64,000 bases of DNA from Deltaproteobacteria bacterium (GCA_016219185.1 JACRBZ010000086.1:1-64000), one strand, 5' to 3'. Positions 16,132 through 25,471 are shown, counted from the first letter of the stretch. Numbers and translations are program-made. Notes: generated by a model from the letters alone, not told the origin.

Positions 16132-17319
16132 ATGAGCTCAAGAGCGAAATCTTCCAGTCACCTTCTCCTGACTGCCTGCGTCATCAGCTTTTTCTGTTTC
16201 TTCGCCTCCTACATGCGGATTCCTATCGTCCCGTTGTTCGCCACATCTCTCGGGGCAGACACGGTTCAGGTCGGAATGATCAATGGCGCCTTCATGCTGA
16301 TGGCAGGCGCGCTCTCCATCCCGTCAGGTCTGCTCTCGGACCGCTTCGGACGCCGACTCCCCCTGCTGGGAGGAATGATCCTGCTTTCCGGCTCATCCCT
16401 AATGCTGTTCTGGAGCAATAGTCCACTTCAGATGGCTGCAATCTATCTTCTGTTCGGCATGGGGCTGTCGGCCTTTTCGCCGTCCCTCATGTCTTACGTG
16501 GCTGACTTTACCCCTCCCGATATTCTGGGCCAGGCCTACGGATTGTACACCATGGCGCTGTACGGAGGTATGACCCTTGGACCAGCCGCGGGCGGTTTCC
16601 TCGGCGCGGCGATCGGGTTGCGGGCGGTGTTCCTGGTTGCCGGCGGACTGATCTTCGCAATGTTTCTCGTTGCCTTCGCTTTTCTCCCCGCCCAAGCCAT
16701 CAGGCAATCCAGAGGCGCGGCCCGCCCTGCCATATTGCCGGCGATGATAAAATTCATGGAGAACCGCCAACTCATTGCCTGTTTTGTCGCTACATTAGGC
16801 GGCTGTATGGGGTTTGGCATGTTTCTCACCTTCATGCCGCTCTATATGCAAAGCCTTGGGATGAACACAGGGCACGTGGGGTTCGTTTTTGCAGCCCAGA
16901 CAGTGGCAAATGCCTTGTCGCGGTTACCTTCAGGAAAACTGTGCGATAGAATTTCAGATCGAAGTATCCTCGTAAGCAGCGGGTTGGCGGTTTTTGCATT
17001 GGCGCTTGCGTGCTTTGGACTCTGTCACTCCGTGGGGTCGCTTATGGCTACGGCAGCAGTGATGGGGATCAGTTTAGGAATAACCTTTACGGTGATCTGC
17101 GCGCTGATTGTCAATATTGTTCCAATGGAATTGCGGGGGCTTGCAATGGGGTGCTATAATACCAGCGTTTATGCCGGCATGACGCTCAGCTCGGTTGGCA
17201 TGGGGCCAGTTATCAGGCAAGCAGGGTTCAGGGCCGGTTTTTTTCTGATCGGAGCCGTAGGCATAGCCGTGCTGTTCCTGTTCAGGTTTCTGTATTGTCA
17301 CCGCAATGCCGCTGGCTGA
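16132..17319 (+). CDS. MFS transporter (DHA1-like)
   Basis: 395 residues with 12 predicted membrane helices. The loop 2-3 signature SGLLSDRFGRR is present, and a related SGKLCDRISDR follows in the second half, as expected for a duplicated MFS fold. The family mostly exports drugs or small metabolites by proton antiport. The ATG has AGGA about 10 nt upstream. The substrate is not predictable. The next gene begins within or just after its end. Confidence 0.88.
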   Translation: MSSRAKSSSHLLLTACVISFFCFFASYMRIPIVPLFATSLGADTVQVGMINGAFMLMAGALSIPSGLLSDRFGRRLPLLGGMILLSGSSLMLFWSNSPLQMAAIYLLFGMGLSAFSPSLMSYVADFTPPDILGQAYGLYTMALYGGMTLGPAAGGFLGAAIGLRAVFLVAGGLIFAMFLVAFAFLPAQAIRQSRGAARPAILPAMIKFMENRQLIACFVATLGGCMGFGMFLTFMPLYMQSLGMNTGHVGFVFAAQTVANALSRLPSGKLCDRISDRSILVSSGLAVFALALACFGLCHSVGSLMATAAVMGISLGITFTVICALIVNIVPMELRGLAMGCYNTSVYAGMTLSSVGMGPVIRQAGFRAGFFLIGAVGIAVLFLFRFLYCHRNAAG

Positions 17320-17390
17320 AAAGACTTTTTGATTTCCATGTATTTGAATTTAAAAAATATCAACCCGTATTTCAGGTGGAACCAAAGATC

Positions 17391-17648
17391 GTGACAACTC
17401 TTCATAAGGGAATAATCATTCATCATGACAGGCTGAGCCCGGCAGCCTTACAGGGACTCATAGAGGAGTTCGTGACCCGGGACGGCACCGATACAGGTTA
17501 TTCGGATGGCAGCCTGGCGGAAAGCGTGGAAATGGTTATTCGACAGTTGAATCGCGGGGAAGTTTTCATTGTTTATGATGAGGCTACCCAGACCGCCAAT
17601 ATTGTTACAAAAGAATACGCAAAATCCATTTCACAAGAGGAAACGTGA
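17391..17648 (+). CDS. UPF0270 (YheU-like) small protein
   Basis: 85 residues from a GTG at 17391. The core LSPAALQGLIEEFV-TRDGTDTGYSD.. and the later RQLNRGEVFIVYDE match the YheU/UPF0270 family, whose role is unknown. The longer frame from 17295 would overlap the MFS gene and adds residues foreign to the family. AAGGGA precedes an ATA/ATT cluster at about 17412, so a rare non-ATG start there is possible. Confidence 0.75.
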   Translation: MTTLHKGIIIHHDRLSPAALQGLIEEFVTRDGTDTGYSDGSLAESVEMVIRQLNRGEVFIVYDEATQTANIVTKEYAKSISQEET

Positions 17649-17688
17649 GCATTACTCTTCCGGTCTCTGAATGGGGAATGGAATGAGT

Positions 17689-18033
17689 TTATGCGATCAT
17701 GCTGATCAGGGTGCCACGCATTTCAAGATTGGTTTCAATTACCTTCAGATTTGCATCATAACTGTGCTGCGAGGTAATCAATTGAGTCATCTCTTTGACC
17801 ACATCCACATTCGACAATTCTTCCACGCCATTCTCAGCCGATGTGTTCGGAGCCATGGGACCTTGTGAATTATCCGTTACAACCCTGGCTTTTACGGTTT
17901 GTCCCTGACCGTTTTCGATGACGACGCTGCTGCTTTTATATCCATCGGTATTGACATTGGCCAGGTTGTTGGCCGTAACGTTCATCTGGGTAGAAAATGC
18001 ATTGAGTGCAGAAAGACTGGATCCTATATTCAT
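17689..18033 (-). CDS. Orphan flagellar rod-like protein (FlgC/FlgG family)
   Basis: 114 residues from the ATG at 18033, with GGGGG just upstream. The N-terminal motif NVTANNLANVNTDGYK and the C-terminal SNVDVVKEMTQLITSQHSYDANLK are the two paired helices of flagellar axial proteins. The middle is only about 45 residues, much shorter than FlgC (about 140 in total) or FlgG (about 260). No other flagellar gene is in the window. It could be a divergent rod/FlgC protein used in a flagellum encoded elsewhere, or a secreted axial-like protein with another role. Confidence 0.85.
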   Translation of the reverse strand: MNIGSSLSALNAFSTQMNVTANNLANVNTDGYKSSSVVIENGQGQTVKARVVTDNSQGPMAPNTSAENGVEELSNVDVVKEMTQLITSQHSYDANLKVIETNLEMRGTLISMIA

Positions 18034-18231
18034 GTTACCCCCTGGTACATTGACTGTTTCCACCGCTTTTGCACCTGCTGATGAATGGAATCAGTCAAAA
18101 ATCCGAACCCCGGCAGTACTTTCCAAAAAGCGGTTAAAATCATAGCCGGATCAGACCGTGACAAAAAATGTCAGCTATTTAATATATTTTGTCAATTATT
18201 GATCGCAATGTCCGTTTGATCCCTGATCATA

Positions 18232-18408
18232 TTAACAAACCTTGACATCAAGCTCAATAAATCCGGATTCGATATCCGCTTTTTCTCCATCTCTGGCGCA
18301 TATGTCCAAAAGTTCAGACTTCAACTTTGGTATATCGGCTTCCGCCTCGCTTCTTATGTCGTAACTTCCGCCGAAGATAGATGCTTTCCCGTCTTTTGAA
18401 ACCCACAT
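18232..18408 (-). CDS. Small uncharacterised protein, 58 residues
   Basis: An open frame of 58 codons from ATG 18408 to TAA 18232 reads a well-balanced sequence (starts MWVSKDGKASIFGGSYDIRS), with an acidic helical middle. No family is recognised. The frame remains open upstream without another ATG, and no good Shine-Dalgarno lies close to the ATG, so the true start could differ. Confidence 0.45.
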   Translation of the reverse strand: MWVSKDGKASIFGGSYDIRSEAEADIPKLKSELLDICARDGEKADIESGFIELDVKVC

Positions 18409-18726
18409 GCGATAAGCCGCTATATCACCTTTCCTCTCATTGTGTTCTGATAGAAAGCAGGATTTATGCCACTGATTATTGTTTCGCTCAGGGTAGCCGG
18501 TTATGCGCCGATGCGATTGTATGGCCTGCTCCCCGATTCCCTTGTTGCTTGTCGGCTGGTTCCCGGAGGCCTTACGCTTCTCCGAATGGTTTTATCAGTC
18601 AGAAGAAATTGTTATTGACTTAACACGGTGAAATTTATACAGGGAAATGATGGATTTTCAAAATAGAGAGACGCGGGGTGAATTGTACGCCGAGGTGCAC
18701 GATAATACTCAAACAAGGGGAATGCC
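18409..18726. other. 318-bp stretch with no supported gene
   Basis: Short frames exist on both strands but none has a ribosome-binding site or recognisable product. The minus-strand frame of the 58-residue ORF extends into it without a start codon. The promoter for the SPFH gene should lie in the right half. Confidence 0.5.
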
Positions 18727-19839
18727 ATGACGTTATGGGAAAAAGCCAAATCCGAACTTATAGACATTATCGAATGGACGGATGATTCAAGCGATACAAT
18801 GGTCTGGAGGTTCCCGAGGTATGAAAACGAGATTAAGCATGGCGCGCAACTGATTGTACGGCAATCACAGGCGGCTGTTTTCGTGAACATGGGAAAGATT
18901 GCCGATGTGTTTACATCCGGGAAATATCGGCTGACGACCTCGAACCTTCCCGTCCTCACCACGCTCATGGGCTGGAAATACGGATTTCAAAGCCCTTTTA
19001 AGGCCGAAGTTTATTTTGTAAATACCCGGAATTTTACAAACCTCAAATGGGGGACAAAAAACCCCGTCATACTCCGCGATCCCGAATTCGGACCCGTCAG
19101 GCTGAGATCATTCGGAACTTATGTTGTCAAGGTAAGCGATCCGGCAAAATTCATAAAAGAAATCGTTGGAACCGGCGGCCAGTTCACGCTTAACGAAGTA
19201 TCCGATCAATTGAAGAACCTGATTGTGACCAGGTTTTCTGATATGCTCGGAGAAAGTAAAATCCCGGTTCTTGATCTGGCCGCCAATTATAATGAACTTT
19301 CGGCTTACCTGACCGGGAAAATCGCGCCTGAATTTCTGGAATACGGGCTTGAAATCACAAAACTTCTGGTTGAGAATATTTCCCTGCCCCAGGAAGTTGA
19401 AGAAGCCCTGGATAAAAAAAGCAGCATGGGAATCATCGGCAATCTGGAGAATTATTTGAAATTTCAGAGCGCAAACGCCATGGAAGCCGCGGCAAAAAAC
19501 CCGGGTGGCGATGCCTCTGCAGGGGTGGGCATGGGAATGGGTTTTGCCATGGCAAACCAGTTGGGGAATGTGATGACCCATCCGCACGAGCCGATACAAA
19601 ACGCCGCGCCCCCTCCGCCCCTTCCTCCGGAAGAAACGGATACGAAGTATTATGTCGGTAAAAATGGAAAGCAGGCGGGACCTTTTGATAAAAATATGAT
19701 CATCGGGTATATAAAAAAGGGGGCCATAACCCCAAAAACCCTCATGTGGAAAGCAGGCATGGACAAATGGAAAATTGCCGAACTCTTCAGCGAATTTGAA
19801 GCATCGTTCAAGACAACACCACCACCGTTTCCGGAATAA
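18727..19839 (+). CDS. SPFH-domain protein with C-terminal GYF domain
   Basis: 370 residues; AAGGGG lies 8 nt before the ATG. Residues 1-240 form an SPFH (band-7-like, YdjI/'virion core protein') domain without an N-terminal membrane helix. A Gly/Met/Pro-rich linker (about 255-300) leads to a GYF_2 domain (about 305-355; YYVGKNGKQAGPFDK..) that typically binds proline-rich peptides. Close relatives are widespread and poorly understood, with a role at membranes or in phage/stress defence proposed for some. The zinc-ribbon gene 94 bp downstream is probably a partner. Confidence 0.88.
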   Translation: MTLWEKAKSELIDIIEWTDDSSDTMVWRFPRYENEIKHGAQLIVRQSQAAVFVNMGKIADVFTSGKYRLTTSNLPVLTTLMGWKYGFQSPFKAEVYFVNTRNFTNLKWGTKNPVILRDPEFGPVRLRSFGTYVVKVSDPAKFIKEIVGTGGQFTLNEVSDQLKNLIVTRFSDMLGESKIPVLDLAANYNELSAYLTGKIAPEFLEYGLEITKLLVENISLPQEVEEALDKKSSMGIIGNLENYLKFQSANAMEAAAKNPGGDASAGVGMGMGFAMANQLGNVMTHPHEPIQNAAPPPPLPPEETDTKYYVGKNGKQAGPFDKNMIIGYIKKGAITPKTLMWKAGMDKWKIAELFSEFEASFKTTPPPFPE

Positions 19840-19933
19840 TGGCTCATGAAAAAAGAAATCGCCCTCACTTTGATCAACCATAAGTTTTTCTTTATGATTT
19901 TTTTTCGCAATCACGGGGACCACGGGAGGCAAC

Positions 19934-20629
19934 GTGGCTAATTGCTCCAATTGTTCGGCGCCCCTTCCGCCGAATTCCATACAATGCGATTATTGCGGCA
20001 GCCGAAATGATATCGACCTTAAAGGGATAAATTACTATACGACCCATGAAATTGAGTCGGAGCGTATCTGCCCGAGGTGCAACATCAGGCTGAGAACCAT
20101 TGATCTGAAGATAAACGGCAGATTTCTGATCGAACGTTGCGATGAATGCCTAGGACTCTTTTTTGATCCCGGAGAGTTGGAAGCCCTTCTGGAAGCAATG
20201 GTTTCCAACGTATTCACCATCAACAGAAGCCGTCTGGACAATATCAATGCCGCAATGAGATCCAATGACTACGGTGTATCCTACATCAAATGCCCGATTT
20301 GTTCCAAATTCATGAACCGCGTCAATTTCGGAACAAAGAGCGGGGTCATTGTCGATCGCTGTACAGATCACGGCGTATGGCTCGATGGCGGTGAGCTCAG
20401 GCATCTTTTTGAATGGATGAAAGCCGGCGGAAAACTCCTTCAACAGGAAAGACAGGAACAGTTTAAAAAAGATGAAGCGGATCAGGAACGGCAAAGGCAA
20501 AAAAAATACTTTCATCCTGTTTCGGACAACGGTTATTCGAGTTTCAATATATTCGGCAGCACCTTAAGAAATGAAGATCCGGATCTTTTTGAAATCGTGA
20601 AAAAAGCGATCAATTTTTTCATAAAATAA
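19934..20629 (+). CDS. Double zf-TFIIB zinc-ribbon protein
   Basis: 231 residues; GTG start with GGGAGG 4 nt upstream. The N-terminus has a C-x2-C...C-x2-C ribbon (CSNC, CDYC). Two zf-TFIIB units follow: CPRCNIRLR..RCDECLGLFFDPGELE (about 46-85) and CPICSKFMN..RCTDHGVWLDGGEL (about 119-155); the second has lost one Cys (CTDH). The C-terminal part is charged and helical. The family has no defined biochemical role. The pairing with the SPFH-GYF gene suggests a shared function, with both proteins acting near the membrane. Confidence 0.85.
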   Translation: MANCSNCSAPLPPNSIQCDYCGSRNDIDLKGINYYTTHEIESERICPRCNIRLRTIDLKINGRFLIERCDECLGLFFDPGELEALLEAMVSNVFTINRSRLDNINAAMRSNDYGVSYIKCPICSKFMNRVNFGTKSGVIVDRCTDHGVWLDGGELRHLFEWMKAGGKLLQQERQEQFKKDEADQERQRQKKYFHPVSDNGYSSFNIFGSTLRNEDPDLFEIVKKAINFFIK

Positions 20630-20640
20630 GGATCTGTTCG

Positions 20641-21549
20641 TCATTTCACGGGTTCCTGATAATTCACGGAAACATTGAGTATTCTAAATCTCTCGCTTGG
20701 ATCTTTTTCCATCAACAGGCTCATCAGGGGAACCGGCCGGGGAGGAGAAACCGCCACCTTGATATGGCCTGGATTTACAAGAAATTTCTGAAATGCCAGA
20801 AGCATGTCTCTGACCGCGGGCTGGTTTTGCCGCTGTATTTCCGAATTCAATTGCCCGGTAATGGTGGATATTAATTGTTCGGAACGCTGTCCGGATTGCC
20901 GGGCGCCCAAATCGATCAGTCTTTGCGTCAGGGAATTATCCTGGTAATCGAGCGTCATCCCGGATATCGTCACGGCCGGAATCAGGGCGATCAGCGACAG
21001 GGGATTGTCCGGAACCGCTTTAAGGGCAGCCAGGTCCAGATTGTTTATTCTTGCCGAAACCTCAACTTTTCCCATATCCGGAATGCTGATACGTAACTGC
21101 TGAATCTCCATATCTTTTTTGATCGGTTCATAAATGAACGCATACTCCACGTCGGCTGCAATATCGGCATAGCCGAGTTGGGCCAGCACCGGAGATATCC
21201 CCTTCATCAACGTATTGTCCCGGCTGATGTGAATTCCCTGAATTTCAACGTGCATGAAAGAAGGAATTTCGTTTTTGATGTCAAATGAATGCAGAATCAG
21301 CCGATCAATGGCAACAGGACTGTTCACGTCCTTAATCCGAATGGAAACCTGACTTACCTGAATGGTTTTTGAAAAAAGTCCCACATCCAGGGACTGGTAG
21401 GAAATCTCGGAAATCCTGCCCGTCTGATTCGCCCAATCCCGGATGCGGGCTTTGGCATCCTTTTCAACATAAAATTTCAGTCCCAGATAAGCGCTCGCAC
21501 AAAGGACCAGCAGGACGCCGGCCATAATTCCGATGGTTTTTCGGGTCAT
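20641..21549 (-). CDS. Membrane-anchored periplasmic protein, AsmA/DUF945-like
   Basis: 302 residues. An N-terminal helix (about 5-25) would anchor it or act as a signal sequence. The rest has alternating beta-strand patterns of the kind seen in AsmA-like and DUF945 proteins (LDVGLFSKTIQVSQVSI.., LIPAVTISGMTLDY). I could not confirm either family. ACGGAGG precedes the ATG. It converges with the zinc-ribbon gene, 11 bp apart, and stands divergent from cbiB. Confidence 0.7.
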   Translation of the reverse strand: MTRKTIGIMAGVLLVLCASAYLGLKFYVEKDAKARIRDWANQTGRISEISYQSLDVGLFSKTIQVSQVSIRIKDVNSPVAIDRLILHSFDIKNEIPSFMHVEIQGIHISRDNTLMKGISPVLAQLGYADIAADVEYAFIYEPIKKDMEIQQLRISIPDMGKVEVSARINNLDLAALKAVPDNPLSLIALIPAVTISGMTLDYQDNSLTQRLIDLGARQSGQRSEQLISTITGQLNSEIQRQNQPAVRDMLLAFQKFLVNPGHIKVAVSPPRPVPLMSLLMEKDPSERFRILNVSVNYQEPVK

Positions 21550-21611
21550 TTTCCCTCCGTTATGACGACACGTATTGAAAAGGCGCTCTTAACCTGCTAC
21601 AGTTGTCGCCC

Positions 21612-22565
21612 ATGATGGAACTACATATTGCATACGCCCTTCTTGCCGCTTTTGTTCTGGATCTGATACTGGGAGATCCCCTCTGGCTGTTTCATCCGGT
21701 CCGATGGATGGGCACGGCCATTTCACGATTGGAACCTGTCTTCAGGCGCCTGGGACTTCCCCTGGTCATTTCAGGCACCCTGTTTTGCGGATTCCTGGTT
21801 TTGGGCGTATGGGGCCTTTCCTGGCTTCTGGTTCACCTTGCCGGCATGCTTCATCCGACCTGCCGGTCCGTTCTTGAAGCCATTATAATCTATTACTGCA
21901 TCAGCCCGTCTTCTTTAAGAAAAGCGGCAATGGAAGTTGATGCCGCCTTCACATCCGGCGGGCTGCCAGTGGCGCGTAAAAAAGTTTCCCGCATTGTGGG
22001 CCGTGAAACCGCGCATCTGTCCGAACAGGGGGTGGTTCGCGCCGCAGTGGAAACCGTGGCCGAAAACCTGGTGGACGGCATCATATCTCCGCTGTTTTAT
22101 GCCGCCATCGGAGGCGCGCCGCTGGCCATGGCCTACCGGATGGTGAATACCCTGGATTCCATGGTCGGATACCGCAACAATGCTTATTTGCATTTTGGCA
22201 AGGCTTCGGCCCGACTGGATGATATCGCCAATTTTATACCCGCGCGGCTTGCGGTTCCAGTTATCGCATTTGCGGCACAGCTTTTGTCCGGAAACGGAAA
22301 ACGCGCCTTTCAAACGGCGGTTCATGAAGGCGGCCACCATGCCAGTCCGAATTCCGGATATTCCGAGGCTGCTTTTGCCGGAGCCCTGTCCGTCAAGCTG
22401 AACGGCCCCGGCATATATCATGGCCACGTTGTCAACAAACCCTATATCGGCATTGCCTTCGGGGATGTGACGCGAAACGATATCCATAAGGCCTGCGATC
22501 TGATGCTTCTCTGTTCATTTCTATGGATTACTCTTCTGGCACTCGTTTCCGCCGTGCATCCCTGA
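21612..22565 (+). CDS. cbiB: Adenosylcobinamide-phosphate synthase CbiB/CobD
   Basis: Membrane enzyme that attaches the aminopropanol linker to adenosylcobyric acid in cobamide synthesis. 317 residues from the ATG at 21612. The family signature at the N-terminus (LDLILGDP..HPVRWMG) is present, along with the DGIISPLFY and RMVNTLDSMVGYRN motifs. Several hydrophobic segments are seen. It is followed 63 bp downstream by a cbiR-like gene, so the pair probably serves cobamide assembly and salvage. Confidence 0.93.
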   Translation: MMELHIAYALLAAFVLDLILGDPLWLFHPVRWMGTAISRLEPVFRRLGLPLVISGTLFCGFLVLGVWGLSWLLVHLAGMLHPTCRSVLEAIIIYYCISPSSLRKAAMEVDAAFTSGGLPVARKKVSRIVGRETAHLSEQGVVRAAVETVAENLVDGIISPLFYAAIGGAPLAMAYRMVNTLDSMVGYRNNAYLHFGKASARLDDIANFIPARLAVPVIAFAAQLLSGNGKRAFQTAVHEGGHHASPNSGYSEAAFAGALSVKLNGPGIYHGHVVNKPYIGIAFGDVTRNDIHKACDLMLLCSFLWITLLALVSAVHP

Positions 22566-22628
22566 TCCGATCCTTTTTGGTCTTCGGACCTCAATCCATT
22601 AACCCATCCCCAAAAACAGCCGGCCACC

Positions 22629-23420
22629 ATGTATCCTCAACTGCCCAAATCTTATAAAAACGCCTATCCATTCAGGATCAGCGCACCGTCGTTCATCTAT
22701 CCGGATGACTACATCCCCAATGTCCGGATGCTGGGACCCTTTCTGGATGAAATCGAACTGCTGTGTTTTGAAAGCCATGAATCCGCCCTGCCGTCCCGAA
22801 AGACGATCCATGAACTGGAATCTCTGGCAAGGGAATTCAGGTTCACGTATAATGTTCATCTCCCGACGGATATAGACCCCGGGAGCCCGGATCGCAAGGA
22901 GAAGAACCGATTTATTGAAACCCTTCTTCGCGTCATGGATCTCACACTGCCCCTGGCGCCCACAACCTATACGCTTCATCTTCCCTGTAATCAAGCTCCG
23001 ATTGAAAGGATGTGCGACAAAGCCTGGCAAGACCGGATTTCAGAAAGTATGGGCAGTCTGATGGATGCAGGGGTAAGGGGGCCATCCCTTTCCGTTGAGA
23101 CCCTCGATTACCCGCTGGAATGGTTGGATGAGATTCTGCAAAAATATGATCTTCGGGTGTGCCTGGACATAGGGCATCTGATCGCCAATCATGAAAATAT
23201 CGAAACCACGTATCAACGATTTGCCGGACAAACGACGATGATTCATTTGCACGGCGTTGATAACGGAAAGGACCACCAGGCGCTGGATGCTTTTGATCAG
23301 AGCCGGCTGGACAGGATATTTTCCATCATTAAACGATTTACCGGGACAATATCCCTTGAGGTTTTTTCGTACGATCACCTCCTGGCTTCCCTTGCGGTAC
23401 TAGAAAAGAATATGAGGTAA
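22629..23420 (+). CDS. CbiR-like cobamide-remodelling enzyme
   Basis: 263 residues, a TIM-barrel protein of the AP-endonuclease-2/xylose-isomerase-like fold. Motifs include YNVHLPTDI, YTLHLPCN, SVETLDYP, CLDIGHLI and IHLHG, which place His, Glu and Asp residues as expected for metal sites. Homologues next to cobamide genes include CbiR, which removes the lower ligand of a cobamide so that a different one can be attached. Its place right behind cbiB supports this. If correct, the organism can remodel scavenged corrinoids. Confidence 0.75.
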   Translation: MYPQLPKSYKNAYPFRISAPSFIYPDDYIPNVRMLGPFLDEIELLCFESHESALPSRKTIHELESLAREFRFTYNVHLPTDIDPGSPDRKEKNRFIETLLRVMDLTLPLAPTTYTLHLPCNQAPIERMCDKAWQDRISESMGSLMDAGVRGPSLSVETLDYPLEWLDEILQKYDLRVCLDIGHLIANHENIETTYQRFAGQTTMIHLHGVDNGKDHQALDAFDQSRLDRIFSIIKRFTGTISLEVFSYDHLLASLAVLEKNMR

Positions 23421-23429
23421 AAGGCATTC

Positions 23430-24323
23430 ATGTCCAATCACTCAAAAGGGCTCATCATGATCAGCATAACGGCCGCCCTCTGGGGCATCCTGGCCATTGT
23501 GCTCAAATATGCGCTTCAGCGCTTCAGCGGCAATACCATCATCTGGTTTCGATTTACGTTTTCATTCGTATTCCTGTCAGGATATTATCTCATTCATCGT
23601 CCGCAATTTTTTGAAATCCTGATAAAGCCCCCGATCCTGGGAATCCTCGCCGGACTTGCCCTTGCCGGCAACTACCTGGGGTTTACCAGCGGCGTGGCCC
23701 TGACATCTCCCAGCAATGCTCAGATTCTGATCCAGATTTCTCCGCTTCTGGTGGCGGTTGTGGGGGTTGCCTATTTCAAGGAGCGCCTCACCCTGCTTCA
23801 GAAGTCCGGCTTCGGGATCGCAGCTTCGGGCTTTGTGCTGTTTTACTGGGATCAGCTACATCACCTGATGATCTCTTCTCAGCAATACACGCGCGGCAAC
23901 CTCTGGATTATTTTCGGAGCCATCACCTGGGCAGGTTTTGCGGTATGCCAGAAACTCCTGGTCCGAATCTGGACCCCTCAGCAGACCAATTTGCTGATTT
24001 ACCTGGTTGCGGCCCTGGTCTTTTTCCCCCTGGCCGTTTTTCATGAATTCCAGGGGCTGGTACTTTCGGACTGGCTGACCCTGATATTTCTGGGTGCCAA
24101 CACCCTCATTGCCTATGGCACGCTGGGCGAAGCCCTCAAATTGCTTCCCGCCAACCAGGTCAGCGCCATTATCGTCCTGAATCCTTTGATCACCCTGATT
24201 GTTGTCGGCGTTCTTTCGGTCCGGCAGCTCCCCTGGCTTTCATCGGAAAGCACCACCATGATAGGGTATGCTGGAGCACTGGTCCTTCTGGCGGGCGTGG
24301 GTCTGGTCGTAAAAAAAGAATAA
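23430..24323 (+). CDS. DMT-family (EamA) transporter
   Basis: 297 residues, ten predicted membrane helices in two EamA repeats. It starts 9 nt after the cbiR stop, with AAAAGG before the ATG, so it is probably co-transcribed with cbiB-cbiR. EamA proteins export or import amino acids or other metabolites; the substrate is not evident. A role in corrinoid precursor traffic is possible but unsupported. Confidence 0.88.
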   Translation: MSNHSKGLIMISITAALWGILAIVLKYALQRFSGNTIIWFRFTFSFVFLSGYYLIHRPQFFEILIKPPILGILAGLALAGNYLGFTSGVALTSPSNAQILIQISPLLVAVVGVAYFKERLTLLQKSGFGIAASGFVLFYWDQLHHLMISSQQYTRGNLWIIFGAITWAGFAVCQKLLVRIWTPQQTNLLIYLVAALVFFPLAVFHEFQGLVLSDWLTLIFLGANTLIAYGTLGEALKLLPANQVSAIIVLNPLITLIVVGVLSVRQLPWLSSESTTMIGYAGALVLLAGVGLVVKKE

Positions 24324-24334
24324 ACCCCACCCGA

Positions 24335-25447
24335 TCAGATCAGCGTGGCGATATCCACCAGCGGAAGTCCGAATGCCTCCGCAACCCCGCCGTAGGTCAC
24401 ATGCCCCTGAACCACGTTGGCCCCGGCCCTGATTTCAGGGTTGTCCTGCATGGCTTTTTTCCAGCCTTTTCTGGCGATTTCAAGGGCATACGGCAGCGTG
24501 GCATTGGTCAGGGCAAGGGTTGAGGTTTTTGCCACGGCCCCCGGCATATTGGCCACGCAGTAGTGGATCACATCATCGATCACATAGGTCGGATCGGTAT
24601 GGGTTGTGGGTTTCGAAGTTTCAAAACACCCGCCCTGATCAATGGCCACATCCACCAGCACGGATCCTTTTTTCATGGTTTTCAGCATATCCCGGGTTAT
24701 CAGCCTGGGCGCCTTGGCGCCGGGGATCAGAACCGCGCCGATAACCACATCCGCTTCCCTTACCAGCTTTCGGATGGTGGCCGGGGAAGACATGAGCAAA
24801 AAGCAGTTGCTGGGCATGACATCGCTCAGATAGCGCAGCCTGTCCAGGCTGGTATCCAGAAGATACACCTTGGCCCCCAGACCGCAGGCCATTTTGGCGG
24901 CATTGGTTCCCACGATCCCGCCGCCGATCACCAGAACCGGTCCCGGATCGACACCGGGAACGCCTCCCAGAAGAACACCCTGGCCGCCCTGGGCCATTTC
25001 CAGATATCTGGCGCCTTCCTGAATCGCCATCCGGCCGGCAACCTCGCTCATGGGCGTCAGCAGCGGAAGCGATCCGTCCGCCTTTTGAATCGTTTCATAT
25101 GCGATATTGACGGATTGGGATTGTATCAGTGCCCGAGTCAGTTCTTCCGCGGCAGCCAAATGCAGATAAGTAAATACGATCTGATCTTTTCGAATCAGTC
25201 CATACTCGGAAGGCAAAGGTTCTTTGACATGCATCACCATATCGGAGCGGCTGAATACTTCCGCCGCTGTTTCAATCAGTTCCGCGCCCGCCCGAACATA
25301 TCCGGCATCGTCAAACCCGCTGTTCACGCCGGCGTTTTTTTCCACCAACACCACCTGGCCTTTTTGCATCAAGACCTCTACCCCGGCCGGAGTCATGGAA
25401 ACACGATTTTCAGATGATTTGATTTCCTTCAATATTCCCAGGATCAT
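24335..25447 (-). CDS. ald: Alanine dehydrogenase
   Basis: Converts L-alanine to pyruvate and ammonia with NAD. 370 residues from the ATG at 25447, which has GGAGG 8 nt upstream; an ATG two codons earlier is too close to it. The substrate-binding N-terminus (GILKEIKSSENRVSMTPAG), the catalytic-region VFTYLHLAA and the Rossmann motif VIGGGIVGTNAA are all present. It is the last gene of the leftward guaB-dnaE-manC series, although the spacing and variety of functions make a single operon uncertain. Confidence 0.95.
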   Translation of the reverse strand: MILGILKEIKSSENRVSMTPAGVEVLMQKGQVVLVEKNAGVNSGFDDAGYVRAGAELIETAAEVFSRSDMVMHVKEPLPSEYGLIRKDQIVFTYLHLAAAEELTRALIQSQSVNIAYETIQKADGSLPLLTPMSEVAGRMAIQEGARYLEMAQGGQGVLLGGVPGVDPGPVLVIGGGIVGTNAAKMACGLGAKVYLLDTSLDRLRYLSDVMPSNCFLLMSSPATIRKLVREADVVIGAVLIPGAKAPRLITRDMLKTMKKGSVLVDVAIDQGGCFETSKPTTHTDPTYVIDDVIHYCVANMPGAVAKTSTLALTNATLPYALEIARKGWKKAMQDNPEIRAGANVVQGHVTYGGVAEAFGLPLVDIATLI

Positions 25448-25471
25448 CGGCATTTCCTCCCTTTGGCCCGC

